Assembly: GCA_003222395.1 (NCBI GenBank)
Contig: QHWB01000062.1
Span: 147,393 to 211,392, forward strand
Direction: 5' to 3'
Length of the DNA stretch: 64,000 nucleotides
Origin: Acidobacteriota bacterium
GTDB lineage: Bacteria; Acidobacteriota; Vicinamibacteria; Vicinamibacterales; CAVVIG01
Shown: piece by piece, positions 1-10,413 of the stretch
Numbering within the stretch: the stretch's first letter is position 1
How the letters are laid out: the number at the start of each line of letters is the position of its first letter
Position numbers and translations under genes: made by a program
Notes under the pieces: model-generated
What the model was told of the DNA's origin: nothing
Database searches by the model: none
What the model saw: the letters and a program-made list of their open reading frames with translations, nothing else

Positions 1-1992
1 CAGCTCCGGCACGTCGGGCGGCGGTGGCGGCGGCGGCGTGCCGAGCAGGTTCTCGAGAATCCATTTGCCGCGCTGCACCACAGACGTTCTGTTCGGATAA
101 GACGTCACCGTGAGCATGCTGCCTTGACCGAGCAGGCCGCGTCGATTCACATCGGTGATCGTGACGCGCCGGAACTGCGAGCCGTACACCCGCGGGATGC
201 CGTAGTGCTCGGCGAGACGCTGGTTGACGAAGGTGTAATCGGCGGAGAGAAGATCGAGCAGGCTGCGGTCCTCGCGGAAGATGCTCGAGACGAAGAGCGA
301 CGTCTCGGTGAAAAACGCCTGGCGCAGCGCTTCGTCGAACGGGAAGATGACCGGATCCGGCTTCACCGTTTCGACGTTCCTCAGCTGAAGCCACTGACCC
401 ACGAAGTTGGAGACCAGCGCATCGGCGCGCGCGTCGTCGAGCATCCGCCGCACCTGCCGCTCCAGCGTCGCGGCGTCTTTCAGTCTGCCGCGTTCGGCCA
501 GATCGAGCAGCTCCGCGTCGGGAATCGTGCTCCACAAGAAGAAGGAGAGGCGCGACGCGAGCTCGACGTCGCTGATGTGAAACGCCTGTCCAGGCGCGAC
601 GCCGCGAGGGTCGCGCTCGATGCGGAACAGGAATTCGGGCGACACGAGCATCGCTTCGATCGCGGCCTGAATACCATTGACAAATCCCTCCGACTCCGCT
701 TCGCTGCGTCGCCCAGCCGCCGTCGCGTCGCCGTGAGGGGAGCGGGCCTTCTGGTAGAACGCGAACAGCGGATCGATATCGGCATTCGTCACCGGGCGGC
801 GGAAGGCTCGGTGCGCCAGCGACGTGAGAATGCTTCGCGCGCACGCCGGCTCCTCGGCGGGCCGAGCGGGATGACACGTGAAAATCGTCCGCCGGCTCGG
901 TGTGTCTCCACGGCCTGTCGGCTCGTACGGGCCGCCGACGATCAACTTGCTGACTTCTGGCGTCCGCGCACGCACATCGAATCGTTTCAGGCGCGCGCCG
1001 TTCAACCTCAAATCGACTGGCGACGGAATCTCGACCGCGCCGGCGGCCGCGGCCGCCGCGCCGCCCGGTCCCGGCGGCGCCTCGCGTTCAAGCTTCAGGT
1101 TCTCGCGCGGCGACGTCACGCCAACGGTGTGCAGTCCGGCCCTGACCGCGACGCGCACCTGGTACGGATCGATCTCTGTCTCCTCGCCGTCGGCTTGAAC
1201 GCCGAGAAAACGGACCTTGAAGACGTACTCCGCGTCGAGCGGAAAATAGTGAGCGACCGTCATGCCGGCGCGCGAGTCGAACGGCAGGTCGCCGTTCAGT
1301 TGCTCGTTCCGGCTGCCTTTCACCGGATCGCGCTTCGCGTTGTAGATCTCTTCGACGGGCCTCATCGTGAGATCGCCGACCGCAAGCCGGCTCACTTTGC
1401 GCGCCGCCGACATGTACCGATCGAGCAGCGCCGGCGACGTCGACAGCACTTCGGCGATGTTGTCGAACCCGTAACCCGAATCATCCACCGGCAGCCATTC
1501 GCCCGGATGGATGTCGACGTTCAGTACGTCGCGCACGGCGTTGCTGTACTCCGCGCGATTCAGGCGATGAACTGGCGCGCGGCCCGGATTGGGATGAGCA
1601 GCGGCCGCGCGGTCGAGCGTGGTTTCCAGATACGTGGCCAACGCTGCGGCGACGCGAGCGTCGGGACGGGACCGAACGGTCGACGGCGGCATCTCGCCCG
1701 ATCGCAGCTTGCGCGCAACCTTCTCCCAGACGGCAGCATGCTCCGGGACGGTCGCCAGATCGAGCGCCTGCAGCGTGAGCCCCGCCGTCTTGAGCCGGTC
1801 GTTGTGGCAGGTGATGCAGTAGGTGCCGACGAGGGCTGCATATTCCGAGGCGGGTGCCGATGGCGGCGCGCCTGAACGCTGCAGTTCCTGCGACAGCAAT
1901 CGAGCGGACGGCGGATGACCGTAATTGCGAGCGCAGGCAGCGCCGGCAAAGACGGAAACCGCGACGGTCGACCAGATGAGCGTCGTGCGCAC
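1..1992 (-). CDS. DUF1592/DUF1588-type cytochrome c protein (C-terminus outside window)
   Basis: Frame open from a GTG at 1992 (an in-frame TGA lies two codons upstream) to the left edge, 664 codons, so the C-terminus is missing. After a hydrophobic signal-like N-terminus there is a CITCHN motif, a CxxCH haem c site. A central sequence typical of the DUF1587/DUF1595/DUF1592/DUF1588 set follows: HRLNRAEYSNAVRDVLN early, then a run around AFRRPVT, ELASRLSFFLWSTIPD and GLLGQGSMLTVTSYPNRTS. The family's last domain (DUF1585) should lie beyond base 1. These large exported cytochromes are frequent in Planctomycetes and Acidobacteria, often beside DUF1552 genes. Their physiological role is not established. 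The long plus-strand frame over the same region is a shadow. Confidence 0.85.
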   Translation of the reverse strand, partial: MRTTLIWSTVAVSVFAGAACARNYGHPPSARLLSQELQRSGAPPSAPASEYAALVGTYCITCHNDRLKTAGLTLQALDLATVPEHAAVWEKVARKLRSGEMPPSTVRSRPDARVAAALATYLETTLDRAAAAHPNPGRAPVHRLNRAEYSNAVRDVLNVDIHPGEWLPVDDSGYGFDNIAEVLSTSPALLDRYMSAARKVSRLAVGDLTMRPVEEIYNAKRDPVKGSRNEQLNGDLPFDSRAGMTVAHYFPLDAEYVFKVRFLGVQADGEETEIDPYQVRVAVRAGLHTVGVTSPRENLKLEREAPPGPGGAAAAAAGAVEIPSPVDLRLNGARLKRFDVRARTPEVSKLIVGGPYEPTGRGDTPSRRTIFTCHPARPAEEPACARSILTSLAHRAFRRPVTNADIDPLFAFYQKARSPHGDATAAGRRSEAESEGFVNGIQAAIEAMLVSPEFLFRIERDPRGVAPGQAFHISDVELASRLSFFLWSTIPDAELLDLAERGRLKDAATLERQVRRMLDDARADALVSNFVGQWLQLRNVETVKPDPVIFPFDEALRQAFFTETSLFVSSIFREDRSLLDLLSADYTFVNQRLAEHYGIPRVYGSQFRRVTITDVNRRGLLGQGSMLTVTSYPNRTSVVQRGKWILENLLGTPPPPPPPDVPEL

Positions 1993-2050
1993 GTTTCAGA
2001 CGATCCGAGGTGATTATAGGGCCTGGCGACGGCCCGCCGCCCCTGGATGA

Positions 2051-3442
<1,392 letters not shown>

Positions 3443-3473
3443 CGAAGGCCGGATACACGAGACAGCAGGGTGG

Positions 3474-3479
3474 TACACT
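3474..3479 (+). promoter_or_regulatory. Candidate -10 element (leaderless promoter)
   Basis: TACACT ends seven bases before the GTG at 3486, so a normal start site would fall on the start codon. No Shine-Dalgarno sequence is present. No convincing -35 is visible. Confidence 0.4.
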
Positions 3480-3485
3480 TTCTAG

Positions 3486-3698
3486 GTGCCGACGAAGAAG
3501 GACAACGAGGACGAACGCTTCGTCCGCATCAACGCGCTGATGGAAGAATACAGGGTCAACCACGAGAACCTGGAGCACTACATCAGGAACATCCACCCGG
3601 GCATGCGTGAGGGTCGGGATCGCGCGCGCCAGGGTGCCGACGGCCCGAGGAAGCATATGAACAGCGCGCGGCGACAGTTGAAGAAATCCAAGGGGTAG
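3486..3698 (+). CDS. Small highly charged hypothetical protein
   Basis: 70 aa from a GTG start. Very rich in charged residues, with no signal peptide or membrane segment and a basic C-terminus (RRQLKKSKG). Residues 13-45 could form an amphipathic helix. I recognise no family. It is called because it fills the space between two exported-hydrolase genes on the same strand, has a -10-like hexamer at leaderless spacing, and has no better competing frame. A spurious ORF remains possible. Confidence 0.5.
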   Translation: MPTKKDNEDERFVRINALMEEYRVNHENLEHYIRNIHPGMREGRDRARQGADGPRKHMNSARRQLKKSKG

Positions 3699-3725
3699 CA
3701 GCCCGCGGATCCTCCCTCGCGCACC

Positions 3726-4367
3726 ATGGCCCGCCGGAAGTTCCGGTCAGCGCTGCTGCTGCTCGTCACGGCCGCATGCGGCTCGCGCGACACGCTCACA
3801 TCTCCGTCGGCAACCCCGACACCAATCCGCCGCGTCGTCGTGCTCGGCGACAGCCTTGCCGTGTCGCCGTCGATTGAGGACAGTTTTCCGTCGCAGCTGC
3901 AGGCACGCGTCGAAGCGCAGCGCCTTCGCTGGACGGTCGTCAACGCCGGCGTCAACGGAGACACGACGGTCGACGGGCTGCGGCGTCTCGACCCGCTGCT
4001 CACCAGTGACGCCGGCGTGCTCGTCGTGGAGCTCGGTGCGAACGACGGCTTGAAAGGAGTAGCCGTCTCGACGATCGAGCAGAATCTTCTGGCGATCGTC
4101 CAGCGCGCGCGCGAGCGGAACGTTCGTCCGCTCTTATGCGGGATGGAGACGCCGCCGACGTACGGCCTGGACTACTCGGTCGCGTTTCACTTCATTTTTC
4201 CTACCCTTGCGCAGCAGCAGTCCGTTCCGCTCGTTCCTTTTCTGCTCGCCGGGGTCGCGCTGGCTCCCGATCTCAACGGATCGGACCTCGTGCACCCGAA
4301 TGCGGCAGGCGCGCGCCGCATTGCCGAAACCGTATGGACGTATCTGGGGCCGATGCTTCAGAACTGA
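3726..4367 (+). CDS. SGNH/GDSL-family lipase-esterase (arylesterase, TesA-like)
   Basis: 213 aa. The N-terminus has a lipobox-like LLLVTAAC, so it is probably a lipoprotein. All four SGNH blocks are visible: block I VVLGDSLA, block II with Gly in NAGVNGDTT, block III GANDG, and block V DLVHPNAAGARRIA holding the catalytic Asp and His. Length and block spacing fit TesA-like multifunctional esterases that hydrolyse aryl esters and acyl thioesters. The lipoprotein signal suggests an envelope location instead of the TesA periplasmic one. The physiological substrate is unknown. Confidence 0.88.
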   Translation: MARRKFRSALLLLVTAACGSRDTLTSPSATPTPIRRVVVLGDSLAVSPSIEDSFPSQLQARVEAQRLRWTVVNAGVNGDTTVDGLRRLDPLLTSDAGVLVVELGANDGLKGVAVSTIEQNLLAIVQRARERNVRPLLCGMETPPTYGLDYSVAFHFIFPTLAQQQSVPLVPFLLAGVALAPDLNGSDLVHPNAAGARRIAETVWTYLGPMLQN

Positions 4368-4750
4368 TTTTCTCCCTCGTCACCTCAATCGTTTCTTCGA
4401 GCAGACGCTATCCATCCGCGGGGCACCGAATGTCCCAGATGAAGACAGCGGGCACCGGAGTTCTCGTCGCCTCGATTCCGAGGCTTCGTCTTCATCAGTG
4501 CCATGCGGAAATGGCCCGTTCGGCGTCGGCCGGTTTCAGGATGTCACGCTGCTCATTCTGAGCAATTCCTTACCGTTCCACGGCCAGGCAGCACCTTCGC
4601 TCAGAAGGCGCTGACGAGCGCGCGAGCGCCGTGCCACGCCGGAGGCCGGCGCTTCAATTGCACATCGACGATTCGCCAGTGAAGGCCGCTTTACGTGCAT
4701 ACCTAACCCGACGAGCGGTGGTGACGGTGATAGCGCTTAGGAGGAATCGA
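4368..4750. other. Intergenic gap, no gene seen
   Basis: 383 bp between the SGNH esterase and the PEP-CTERM gene. Short frames here lack homology or a Shine-Dalgarno sequence. A small CCTCG/CGAGG hairpin occurs near 4467-4480. I see nothing else I can name. Confidence 0.5.
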
Positions 4751-5401
4751 ATGAGGCTGCGCCTGTTTCTGCTGGCGGCCGTCAGTTGTCTGGGCGCGGT
4801 GCCGTATGCGTTCGCCGACCCAATCGCGATCAGTCGCGGAACGGTGGCGTTGGCATCGCCATTCAGCGGCTTGGATCCGCCGTTCGGCTTCGAGCTCTTC
4901 GGAAACGACACCGCCATCGCGGTCGAAACCTTCGCGCAGGGAACGCCGGCCGTCGGTGCCGGCACGCGGGTCGATCTCAGCACGACCGTTACACCGTCGC
5001 AATTCCTCAACCATCCATTGCGTGAGACGGTCAACGGCGCGCAATTCGACGTCTTCCTCAGCGGCGGCCTCAATTTCAACGCGACGCCGTTTATCGTTCC
5101 CGCCACGATTTCTGGTTCGTTCAGCACTCTCTTCACGATGAGCGGCGTGCTCTCTGGATTCTCCGATCGCGACCGCGCGGGGCTGCCGCTGTTTACGGCG
5201 AACCTGGCGGGCCACGGAACGGCATCGCTCGTGTCGCTCCGGGACACCGGCGGCGGCAGCTTCCTTGTGGGCAGCACGGTATTCACCTTCAGCCCGGCGC
5301 CTGTGAGCCCAACGCCCGAACCACGGACGCTCGTGATGCTGGTCGCCGGTCTGGCGTTCGGCGCATTGTCCCTTCGGCGGCGCGCGGTTGCTCCAAAGTG
5401 A
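4751..5401 (+). CDS. PEP-CTERM sorting-domain protein
   Basis: 216 aa. Start at 4751, preceded by a strong AGGAGGA at 4739-4745; the longer in-frame start at 4631 lacks one. A signal peptide ends near FADP. The C-terminus is a classic PEP-CTERM tail: PEP within TPEPRT, a hydrophobic helix, then SLRRRA. Such proteins are processed at PEP by an exosortase (EpsH/XrtA type) and moved to the exterior, usually in exopolysaccharide producers. No exosortase lies in this window. The passenger region is beta-rich and of unknown function. Confidence 0.85.
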   Translation: MRLRLFLLAAVSCLGAVPYAFADPIAISRGTVALASPFSGLDPPFGFELFGNDTAIAVETFAQGTPAVGAGTRVDLSTTVTPSQFLNHPLRETVNGAQFDVFLSGGLNFNATPFIVPATISGSFSTLFTMSGVLSGFSDRDRAGLPLFTANLAGHGTASLVSLRDTGGGSFLVGSTVFTFSPAPVSPTPEPRTLVMLVAGLAFGALSLRRRAVAPK

Positions 5402-5447
5402 GCTCTTCCCACTTCCGCTTCGAGAACGGCGGCGGCAACGCGTTCCA

Positions 5448-5666
5448 TCAGTCGGGTACTAGATGATGCCGCATCGCGAACATCGCGAGCTCCAGCCGAT
5501 TGCGCACGTGGCACTTGTGATAGACGTTTGACAGGACGTTCTTGACGGCCTGTTCGGTCAGACCGAACTCCTGCGCCATCTGGCGATTCTTCCATCCGGC
5601 GACGACGCCGCGCACGACATCGCGCTCACGCGGCGTCAGGTCGATGTGCCGTGACGTGTTGCCCAT
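5448..5666 (-). CDS. Solo LuxR-type HTH regulator
   Basis: 72 aa from the ATG at 5666 (GAGG upstream); an upstream in-frame ATG at 5723 has no Shine-Dalgarno sequence. The protein is a GerE/LuxR winged-helix domain and little else: LTPRERDVVRGVVAGWKNRQ, then LTEQAVKNVLSNVYHK as the recognition helix, then NRLELAMFA. There is no receiver or autoinducer domain, so the input is unknown. It lies tail to tail with the PEP-CTERM gene. Confidence 0.85.
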   Translation of the reverse strand: MGNTSRHIDLTPRERDVVRGVVAGWKNRQMAQEFGLTEQAVKNVLSNVYHKCHVRNRLELAMFAMRHHLVPD

Positions 5667-5906
5667 CTTCGGTCCTCGTCCGTCCCCAACCGGCGTATGC
5701 CCCAGCTGTCTCGACGCCTGCATGAGCGGTCAAGGTCAGACCGATGCGGCGCCATGCGCGGTACCAAGCAAGTTGCGCACCGCAAGCGCATCAAGAACCG
5801 CCCTCACCGCTGCCGTCTGACGCCGCCTGGCCGGGCCGGCGAATCGGCAACCCAGGGGTTGCACAATTCGGCCGCCTCGTATACGATGGCAACCACGAGG
5901 TTGCAT

Positions 5907-6407
5907 ATGTCCATTGTGAACAGCACAGATCGCATCGAGAAGCAGGTCCTGCTGCGCGCGCCGCGCGCGCGTGTGTGGAGGGCGATCGCCGACGCCGAGG
6001 AGTTCGGCGCCTGGTTCGGCGTGAAGTTCGACGCGCCCTTCAAGGTGGGCGCGCTCCAGCGAGGCGTGCTGGTCGGGACCACCGTCGACGCCAACGTGGC
6101 GAAGATGCAGCGGGACTACAAGGACGTCCCGTTCGAGATCACGATCGACCGGATCGAGCCGGAGCGGATCTTCGCGTTCCGGTGGCATCCGTTCGCGATC
6201 GAGCGAGGCGTCGACTACTCGGCCGAACCGACGACGCTCATCACCTTCGCGCTCGAGGAAGTCCCGAACGGCACGCTGCTCACCGTGACCGAATCGGGCT
6301 TCGATCGCATCCCGCTCGAGCGGCGCGCCAAGGCGTTCGCGGCGAACGAGGGTGGATGGACGATACAGATGACGCTGATCGAGAAGTATCTTGCGAACAA
6401 CGCGTAA
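5907..6407 (+). CDS. SRPBCC (AHSA1-like) family protein
   Basis: 166 aa from the ATG at 5907, with GAGG six bases upstream. The sequence has the AHSA1/START fold pattern: LLRAPRARVWRAIADAEEFGAWFG near the N-terminus, RIEPERIFAFRWHP in the middle and GWTIQMTLIEKYL at the end. Its stop overlaps the next gene (ArsR-type regulator) by 17 bp, so the two are translationally coupled. ArsR-type regulators paired with SRPBCC proteins are widespread; the ligand is generally unknown. Confidence 0.88.
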   Translation: MSIVNSTDRIEKQVLLRAPRARVWRAIADAEEFGAWFGVKFDAPFKVGALQRGVLVGTTVDANVAKMQRDYKDVPFEITIDRIEPERIFAFRWHPFAIERGVDYSAEPTTLITFALEEVPNGTLLTVTESGFDRIPLERRAKAFAANEGGWTIQMTLIEKYLANNA

Positions 6408-6741
6408 CTCCAGGAAGGCGAACGCGGCGTTCATCGGAGCGGCGCCGGTGTTTGCGGCGCTGGGCGACGAGACCCGGCTGCGCCTGGTCTCGCGCCTCAG
6501 CCACGACGGTCCGATGTCGATCGCGAGACTCGCCGACGGCTTCGACATCACGCGTCAGGCGATCACCAAGCACCTGCGCGTGATGGAAGACGCCGGCCTC
6601 GTGCGCAGCGAGCAGCAGGGGCGCGAGAGCGTCTGGCAATTGGAACAGAAGCGGCTCGCGGACGCGCGCCGGCAGCTGCAGACGATCGCGGCGCAGTGGG
6701 ACGAGACACTCGACCGGCTGAAGAGCTTCGTCGAACGCTGA
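6391..6741 (+). CDS. ArsR/GntR-like winged-helix regulator coupled to SRPBCC
   Basis: 116 aa from TTG at 6391, inside the end of the SRPBCC gene. Winged helix of the ArsR family: FAALGDETRLRLVSRL, then ADGFDITRQAITKHLRVMED as the recognition helix, then a wing. There is no cysteine pair for metal sensing, so it is probably not a metal sensor. It belongs to the group that regulates its SRPBCC partner. The TTG start is supported by the overlap; a later start would truncate helix 1. Confidence 0.87.
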   Translation: MRTTRNSRKANAAFIGAAPVFAALGDETRLRLVSRLSHDGPMSIARLADGFDITRQAITKHLRVMEDAGLVRSEQQGRESVWQLEQKRLADARRQLQTIAAQWDETLDRLKSFVER

Positions 6742-6757
6742 TTCGTGCGAGCGATCG

Positions 6758-7960
6758 TCAGTGCGTAAACGTTCTCGCTTCCGAGAATGCAACGTCGCCT
6801 GCTCGTGAGATCGACCAGACGCGCCAGTACCATTCGCCGCGCGTGGTCCACAGCCGGCCTGTCGAAAGTTCGCCGCGCCCCGCCGGCCGCCGCGGCCGGC
6901 TGAGGAACAGACGCGCGTCGTCCTCATAGGCGAACTCGGCGATTTCAGCGACGACATCGTCGGACGCGCTCGACTGCCAGACGAACGTCCCGAACCGCTG
7001 GCCACTCGCTGGAAGCGGAAGTTCGCCGGTGATTGGCGACAGCAGCATCGCCGGGATCGGCAGCGCACGAACTTGCTGTTCCGGCGTCAGCAGACTCCCA
7101 AGCCGCGACGCGTCCCTCATGAACTCATCGTTCGAGATCGGATCGCGCGCGGCGACGAGCAGCTGCCATTGGACGGAAGGCTTCCGCAGAACGAGCAGCA
7201 GACGGGTGTGACCAAGAGTCGTGTTCGCGTCGTACGCCGCATTCACCGATGCGATGGCGAGCTTCTCGTTCCCCCACACACCGCACGGCTGTATTCCACC
7301 GGCCTTGATCGTTTCCCGACGCGGTCGCGTGGACGGAAGTCGCTCGGGGTCGGCGTACGACTGCACCACGCCGAGGTCGCCTTCGAGGTGCGCTGCGGCG
7401 ACTGTTGGCACGATTTGCTCGAGCCCTCCGTACAGCGGCGGCGCCGGCGGTCCGTTCGGACATCGCGGCGGCTTCGACGCAAGGATCCTCGCCGCCGCGT
7501 GGTTCGGTGACAAGGCAAACAAATACGTCCATCCGCGTTCGGGTCCGAGCAACTCGTCGAAAGCTCCCGTGACGCGAATGAACTGCTGTCGCAGCGTCGG
7601 CTCCTGACCGATTCCCTCGAAGCGTCCCAGCGGCGTCGTGATGCCGTCCATCACGCCGAAATTGTCGAAGACGATCACGTCGGGCGCGGCGCTGCGCGCG
7701 ACCGCGTCGAAGAAGGTTGCCGCGAAGTTCTTTGCCGGAAACGCCTCGACCGTCAGTTGAAATCCGCGTGTCGTCGACTCTCGCTCGAAGTTGAAGGGCA
7801 CCGTTGCTCTGGGTGTATCGCGGCGATAGGGCGAGCCGACCTTCCAAATCCGGATCGGGTCACCGATCGCGGCATGCGGCGCGACCGACAGAACGACCGC
7901 GGCGGCAATACACGGCGCGAGTACGACAGGGTTTCGCAATCGGCGGCAGGACGAGGCCAT
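6758..7960 (-). CDS. Exported protein of unknown function
   Basis: 400 aa from the ATG at 7960, with a perfect GGAGGT at 7965-7970; the upstream in-frame ATG at 8056 would add a basic tail with no signal. An Ala-rich hydrophobic signal peptide ends near AIGDP. I recognise no domain in the body. The last 90 residues (WYWRVWSISRAGDVAFSEARTF) look like a fibronectin-III-type strand pattern. PNGPPAPPLYGGLEQIVPTV in the middle is proline-rich. Function not assignable. Confidence 0.7.
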   Translation of the reverse strand: MASSCRRLRNPVVLAPCIAAAVVLSVAPHAAIGDPIRIWKVGSPYRRDTPRATVPFNFERESTTRGFQLTVEAFPAKNFAATFFDAVARSAAPDVIVFDNFGVMDGITTPLGRFEGIGQEPTLRQQFIRVTGAFDELLGPERGWTYLFALSPNHAAARILASKPPRCPNGPPAPPLYGGLEQIVPTVAAAHLEGDLGVVQSYADPERLPSTRPRRETIKAGGIQPCGVWGNEKLAIASVNAAYDANTTLGHTRLLLVLRKPSVQWQLLVAARDPISNDEFMRDASRLGSLLTPEQQVRALPIPAMLLSPITGELPLPASGQRFGTFVWQSSASDDVVAEIAEFAYEDDARLFLSRPRRPAGRGELSTGRLWTTRGEWYWRVWSISRAGDVAFSEARTFTH

Positions 7961-8189
7961 ATCGACCTCCAGGAAAATCCGAGTCAGGGAAACGAGACCG
8001 ATGCGAAGCGCGCGGCGCGAACGGCCGAATCGCCGCCGCGACGATCTACCTCGCAACGATATCTACTCCGTGATGATATCAGCGCGCTCGCGCCATGTGA
8101 CGTCGTCCAGTGTCATCTCATCATTGTTGGCCGGAAGCCCAGGCTGACGAACTGAACGTGGCTGGATCCACAATAGACCGCCGAAGGAA

Positions 8190-8759
8190 ATGAACCACAT
8201 CGACCTCTTCATCCTGGACATGACCGAATGGGCCTGTCGTAAGTTTCAGCTCCTGACGGGCAAGACGAACGTGTGGCTTGCCGTGCAGCTCACGAATCTG
8301 AGCATCATCGTGTACTTCGTGTGGGCCGGTTTGTATTTCTGGAGCACCGAGCTCTGGCTGCGAGTCCTCGTCGGGCTGTTCTGCGGCGGCGTGTTCTATG
8401 CGCTGACGCAGACGATCTTCAAGGTGTCCATCGAGGAGTACGAAGCCAACGCGTATCGGCGCGTGGCGAAGGGCTTCAGGAATCCGAGACGCGTGCGGGA
8501 TGCACAACTCCGAATGTCGTTCGTGACGCTTGCGATCCTGCTCTGGTATCCGGTTGCGCTCGTTTATTTCAATCTTCGCGTCCGCATCGTCCTGCTCAGT
8601 TATTTCCTCGTCCTGTTGACGACGGTGCTGCTGTATCTGCTGGCCTGCGATCCGCTTCCGCCGTGCGCCGGCAAAGTACGAGAGTGGATACTCGTCATCG
8701 CGGCAGGGCAAAGACAAAGATCCCGTTCGCACTCTGCGCAATTTTCTTCTCCGGCGTGA
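8190..8759 (+). CDS. Four-TM membrane protein of unknown function
   Basis: 189 aa. Four hydrophobic segments, at about residues 28-50, 58-75, 110-128 and 132-152, separated by a basic amphipathic stretch (YRRVAKGFRNPRRVRDAQ). The short sequence LLACDPLPPC after TM4 looks like the natural end of the protein. The frame continues about 35 residues further, through 65 bp that overlap the 3' end of the convergent PQQ gene, so the true stop may have been lost. No known family recognised. Confidence 0.7.
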   Translation: MNHIDLFILDMTEWACRKFQLLTGKTNVWLAVQLTNLSIIVYFVWAGLYFWSTELWLRVLVGLFCGGVFYALTQTIFKVSIEEYEANAYRRVAKGFRNPRRVRDAQLRMSFVTLAILLWYPVALVYFNLRVRIVLLSYFLVLLTTVLLYLLACDPLPPCAGKVREWILVIAAGQRQRSRSHSAQFSSPA

Positions 8760-10413
8760 GGTCCGCTGGAATCGTCGTCACCCACTGTCCGCCTCCGGTG
8801 CCGACCGGTACCGCGAGGTATTGCCTGCCGCCGACAGCGTAGGTGATCGGAAAGCCTTGCACCGACGTCGGCAGCCGTGTCTGAAACAGAATGTCGCCGC
8901 TCGCGGCGTCGTGCACGTAGAGATATCGGTCGTAGTCGCCGACCACGACGAGGCCGCCGCCGGTCGTGAGCGCGGCGGTGTTGGGCGGCGTTCGCGTGCG
9001 GTGACGCCAGAGAATGCTGCCGTCCCGCGCGTGCATCGCGAGGAACTCGCCGATTCCGTCGCGGCTTTCCGGGTGGATCAGGTTCGTACGCCGCACGCCG
9101 CCGGATCCGCCGCCGCCTTCCTCGCGCTTGATGTCGCTGCCGAACGTGCCTCGCTCGCAGCTCAGTAAGAGCGGGATGTAGAACGCCTGCGTGTCCGGGT
9201 GGTACGCCATCGCGCGCAGGCTCTTGAAGCCGCTCGAGCTCGGGCAGAATTCCAGAGGCACACCCGGCTGCGGAATCTTGTTCGGCCGATAGGTCACTTT
9301 CCCCGTTCGAGTATCGACGTCGACCACGTTCTGATAGCGCAGGTCGTGCGCGCTGACGAACGCGCCCGTCCTGCGATCCAGCTCCCACAGAATCGCCAGC
9401 TTGCCCATCGTGAACACCGACTGGCGGCCGTTGAAATCGATGAGGATGCGCTCGAACGCTTCGTCGAGGTCGTGCGTCTCGCCGGGAATGTGCTGGTAGT
9501 ACCAGACGATTCGTCCGGTCGCCGGATCGATCGCGAGCGTGCAGTTCGTGTAGAGCGCGTCGCCGTCGGTCCCGCGCGCGAATCGCGTCCACGGCTTGGC
9601 CTGCGCGGTGCCCCAGTAAATAAGGTTGGTCGCCGGATCGTAGCTGCCGGGCATCCACGCGTCGCCGCCCGCCCGGAACATGAGCGGCAGCTCGCCCCAG
9701 CTGTCGCCGCCCGGTTCGCCGGGCCTGGCGATCGTCGGCGTGCGCCACACTTCTCTGCCGGTTCGCGCGTCGTGCGCCGAGATGAAGCAGACGTCGTTCT
9801 TGTAGCGTTGGCACCCGGTGACACCGGCGACGACGAGTCCTTTCACGACGATCGGTCCGCTCGAATAGGTGTAACCGAGCTTGCTGTCGGCGACCCGATG
9901 GTCCCACGCGACCGCGCCGGTTCGCGCGTTCAGCGCGACGAGATGCGCATCCGCAGTGGCGACGTACACGTTGTCGCCGTAGATGGCGAGATTTCGCATC
10001 GGCGACGTGCGCGGGGCGCCGTCCGCGGAGGTGGCGGCGTACTCCCACAACAGATCGCCGGTTGCGGCATCGAGCGCCTGCGCGCCGCCGCCGGGACTCG
10101 GCACGTACATCGTGCCGTTGGCGACGAGCGGCGTCGGCTGACTTAGCCCGGGCTTGAGGCCCCACGACCACGCGAGCTGGAGTTGATGAACGTTCTGTTT
10201 GTTGATTTGCTTCAGCGGGCTGTATCCCCATCCGTCGAGCGTGCGCCGCCAGTTCGGCCAATCCGCAGGATCGGGAGTGAGCAGCATTTGATCGGTGATT
10301 GGCGTAAAGTTTCGACCCTGAAATGCGCCGAGCCCGATCGCGACGCCGGCGGCGAGACGGCACCCGAGGAGAATCACGACGATGTCCGTGAAGACGCGCG
10401 CTCGACGTGTCAT
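8695..10413 (-). CDS. PQQ-binding-like beta-propeller dehydrogenase (quinoprotein type)
   Basis: 572 aa from the ATG at 10413 (AAGGAG 8 nt upstream). The frame runs on to 10713, but that extension has no signal and low plausibility. One N-terminal hydrophobic helix is followed by propeller blades with PQQ tryptophan-docking motifs such as ALDAATGDLLWEY, ALNARTGAVAWDH and AIDPATGRIVWYYQ. GETHDLDEAF and WELDRRTGAF are typical of the alcohol/glucose dehydrogenase group. Many acidobacterial members of this group have no proven PQQ binding. Its 5' end overlaps the divergent LamG gene by 32 bp. Confidence 0.85.
   Translation of the reverse strand: MTRRARVFTDIVVILLGCRLAAGVAIGLGAFQGRNFTPITDQMLLTPDPADWPNWRRTLDGWGYSPLKQINKQNVHQLQLAWSWGLKPGLSQPTPLVANGTMYVPSPGGGAQALDAATGDLLWEYAATSADGAPRTSPMRNLAIYGDNVYVATADAHLVALNARTGAVAWDHRVADSKLGYTYSSGPIVVKGLVVAGVTGCQRYKNDVCFISAHDARTGREVWRTPTIARPGEPGGDSWGELPLMFRAGGDAWMPGSYDPATNLIYWGTAQAKPWTRFARGTDGDALYTNCTLAIDPATGRIVWYYQHIPGETHDLDEAFERILIDFNGRQSVFTMGKLAILWELDRRTGAFVSAHDLRYQNVVDVDTRTGKVTYRPNKIPQPGVPLEFCPSSSGFKSLRAMAYHPDTQAFYIPLLLSCERGTFGSDIKREEGGGGSGGVRRTNLIHPESRDGIGEFLAMHARDGSILWRHRTRTPPNTAALTTGGGLVVVGDYDRYLYVHDAASGDILFQTRLPTSVQGFPITYAVGGRQYLAVPVGTGGGQWVTTIPADLTPEKKIAQSANGIFVFALPR

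Noticed and set aside
124..1875. 583-codon plus-strand frame
   Set aside because: Arg-rich antisense shadow of the DUF1592 cytochrome gene. The minus frame has CxxCH and family motifs; this one has none.
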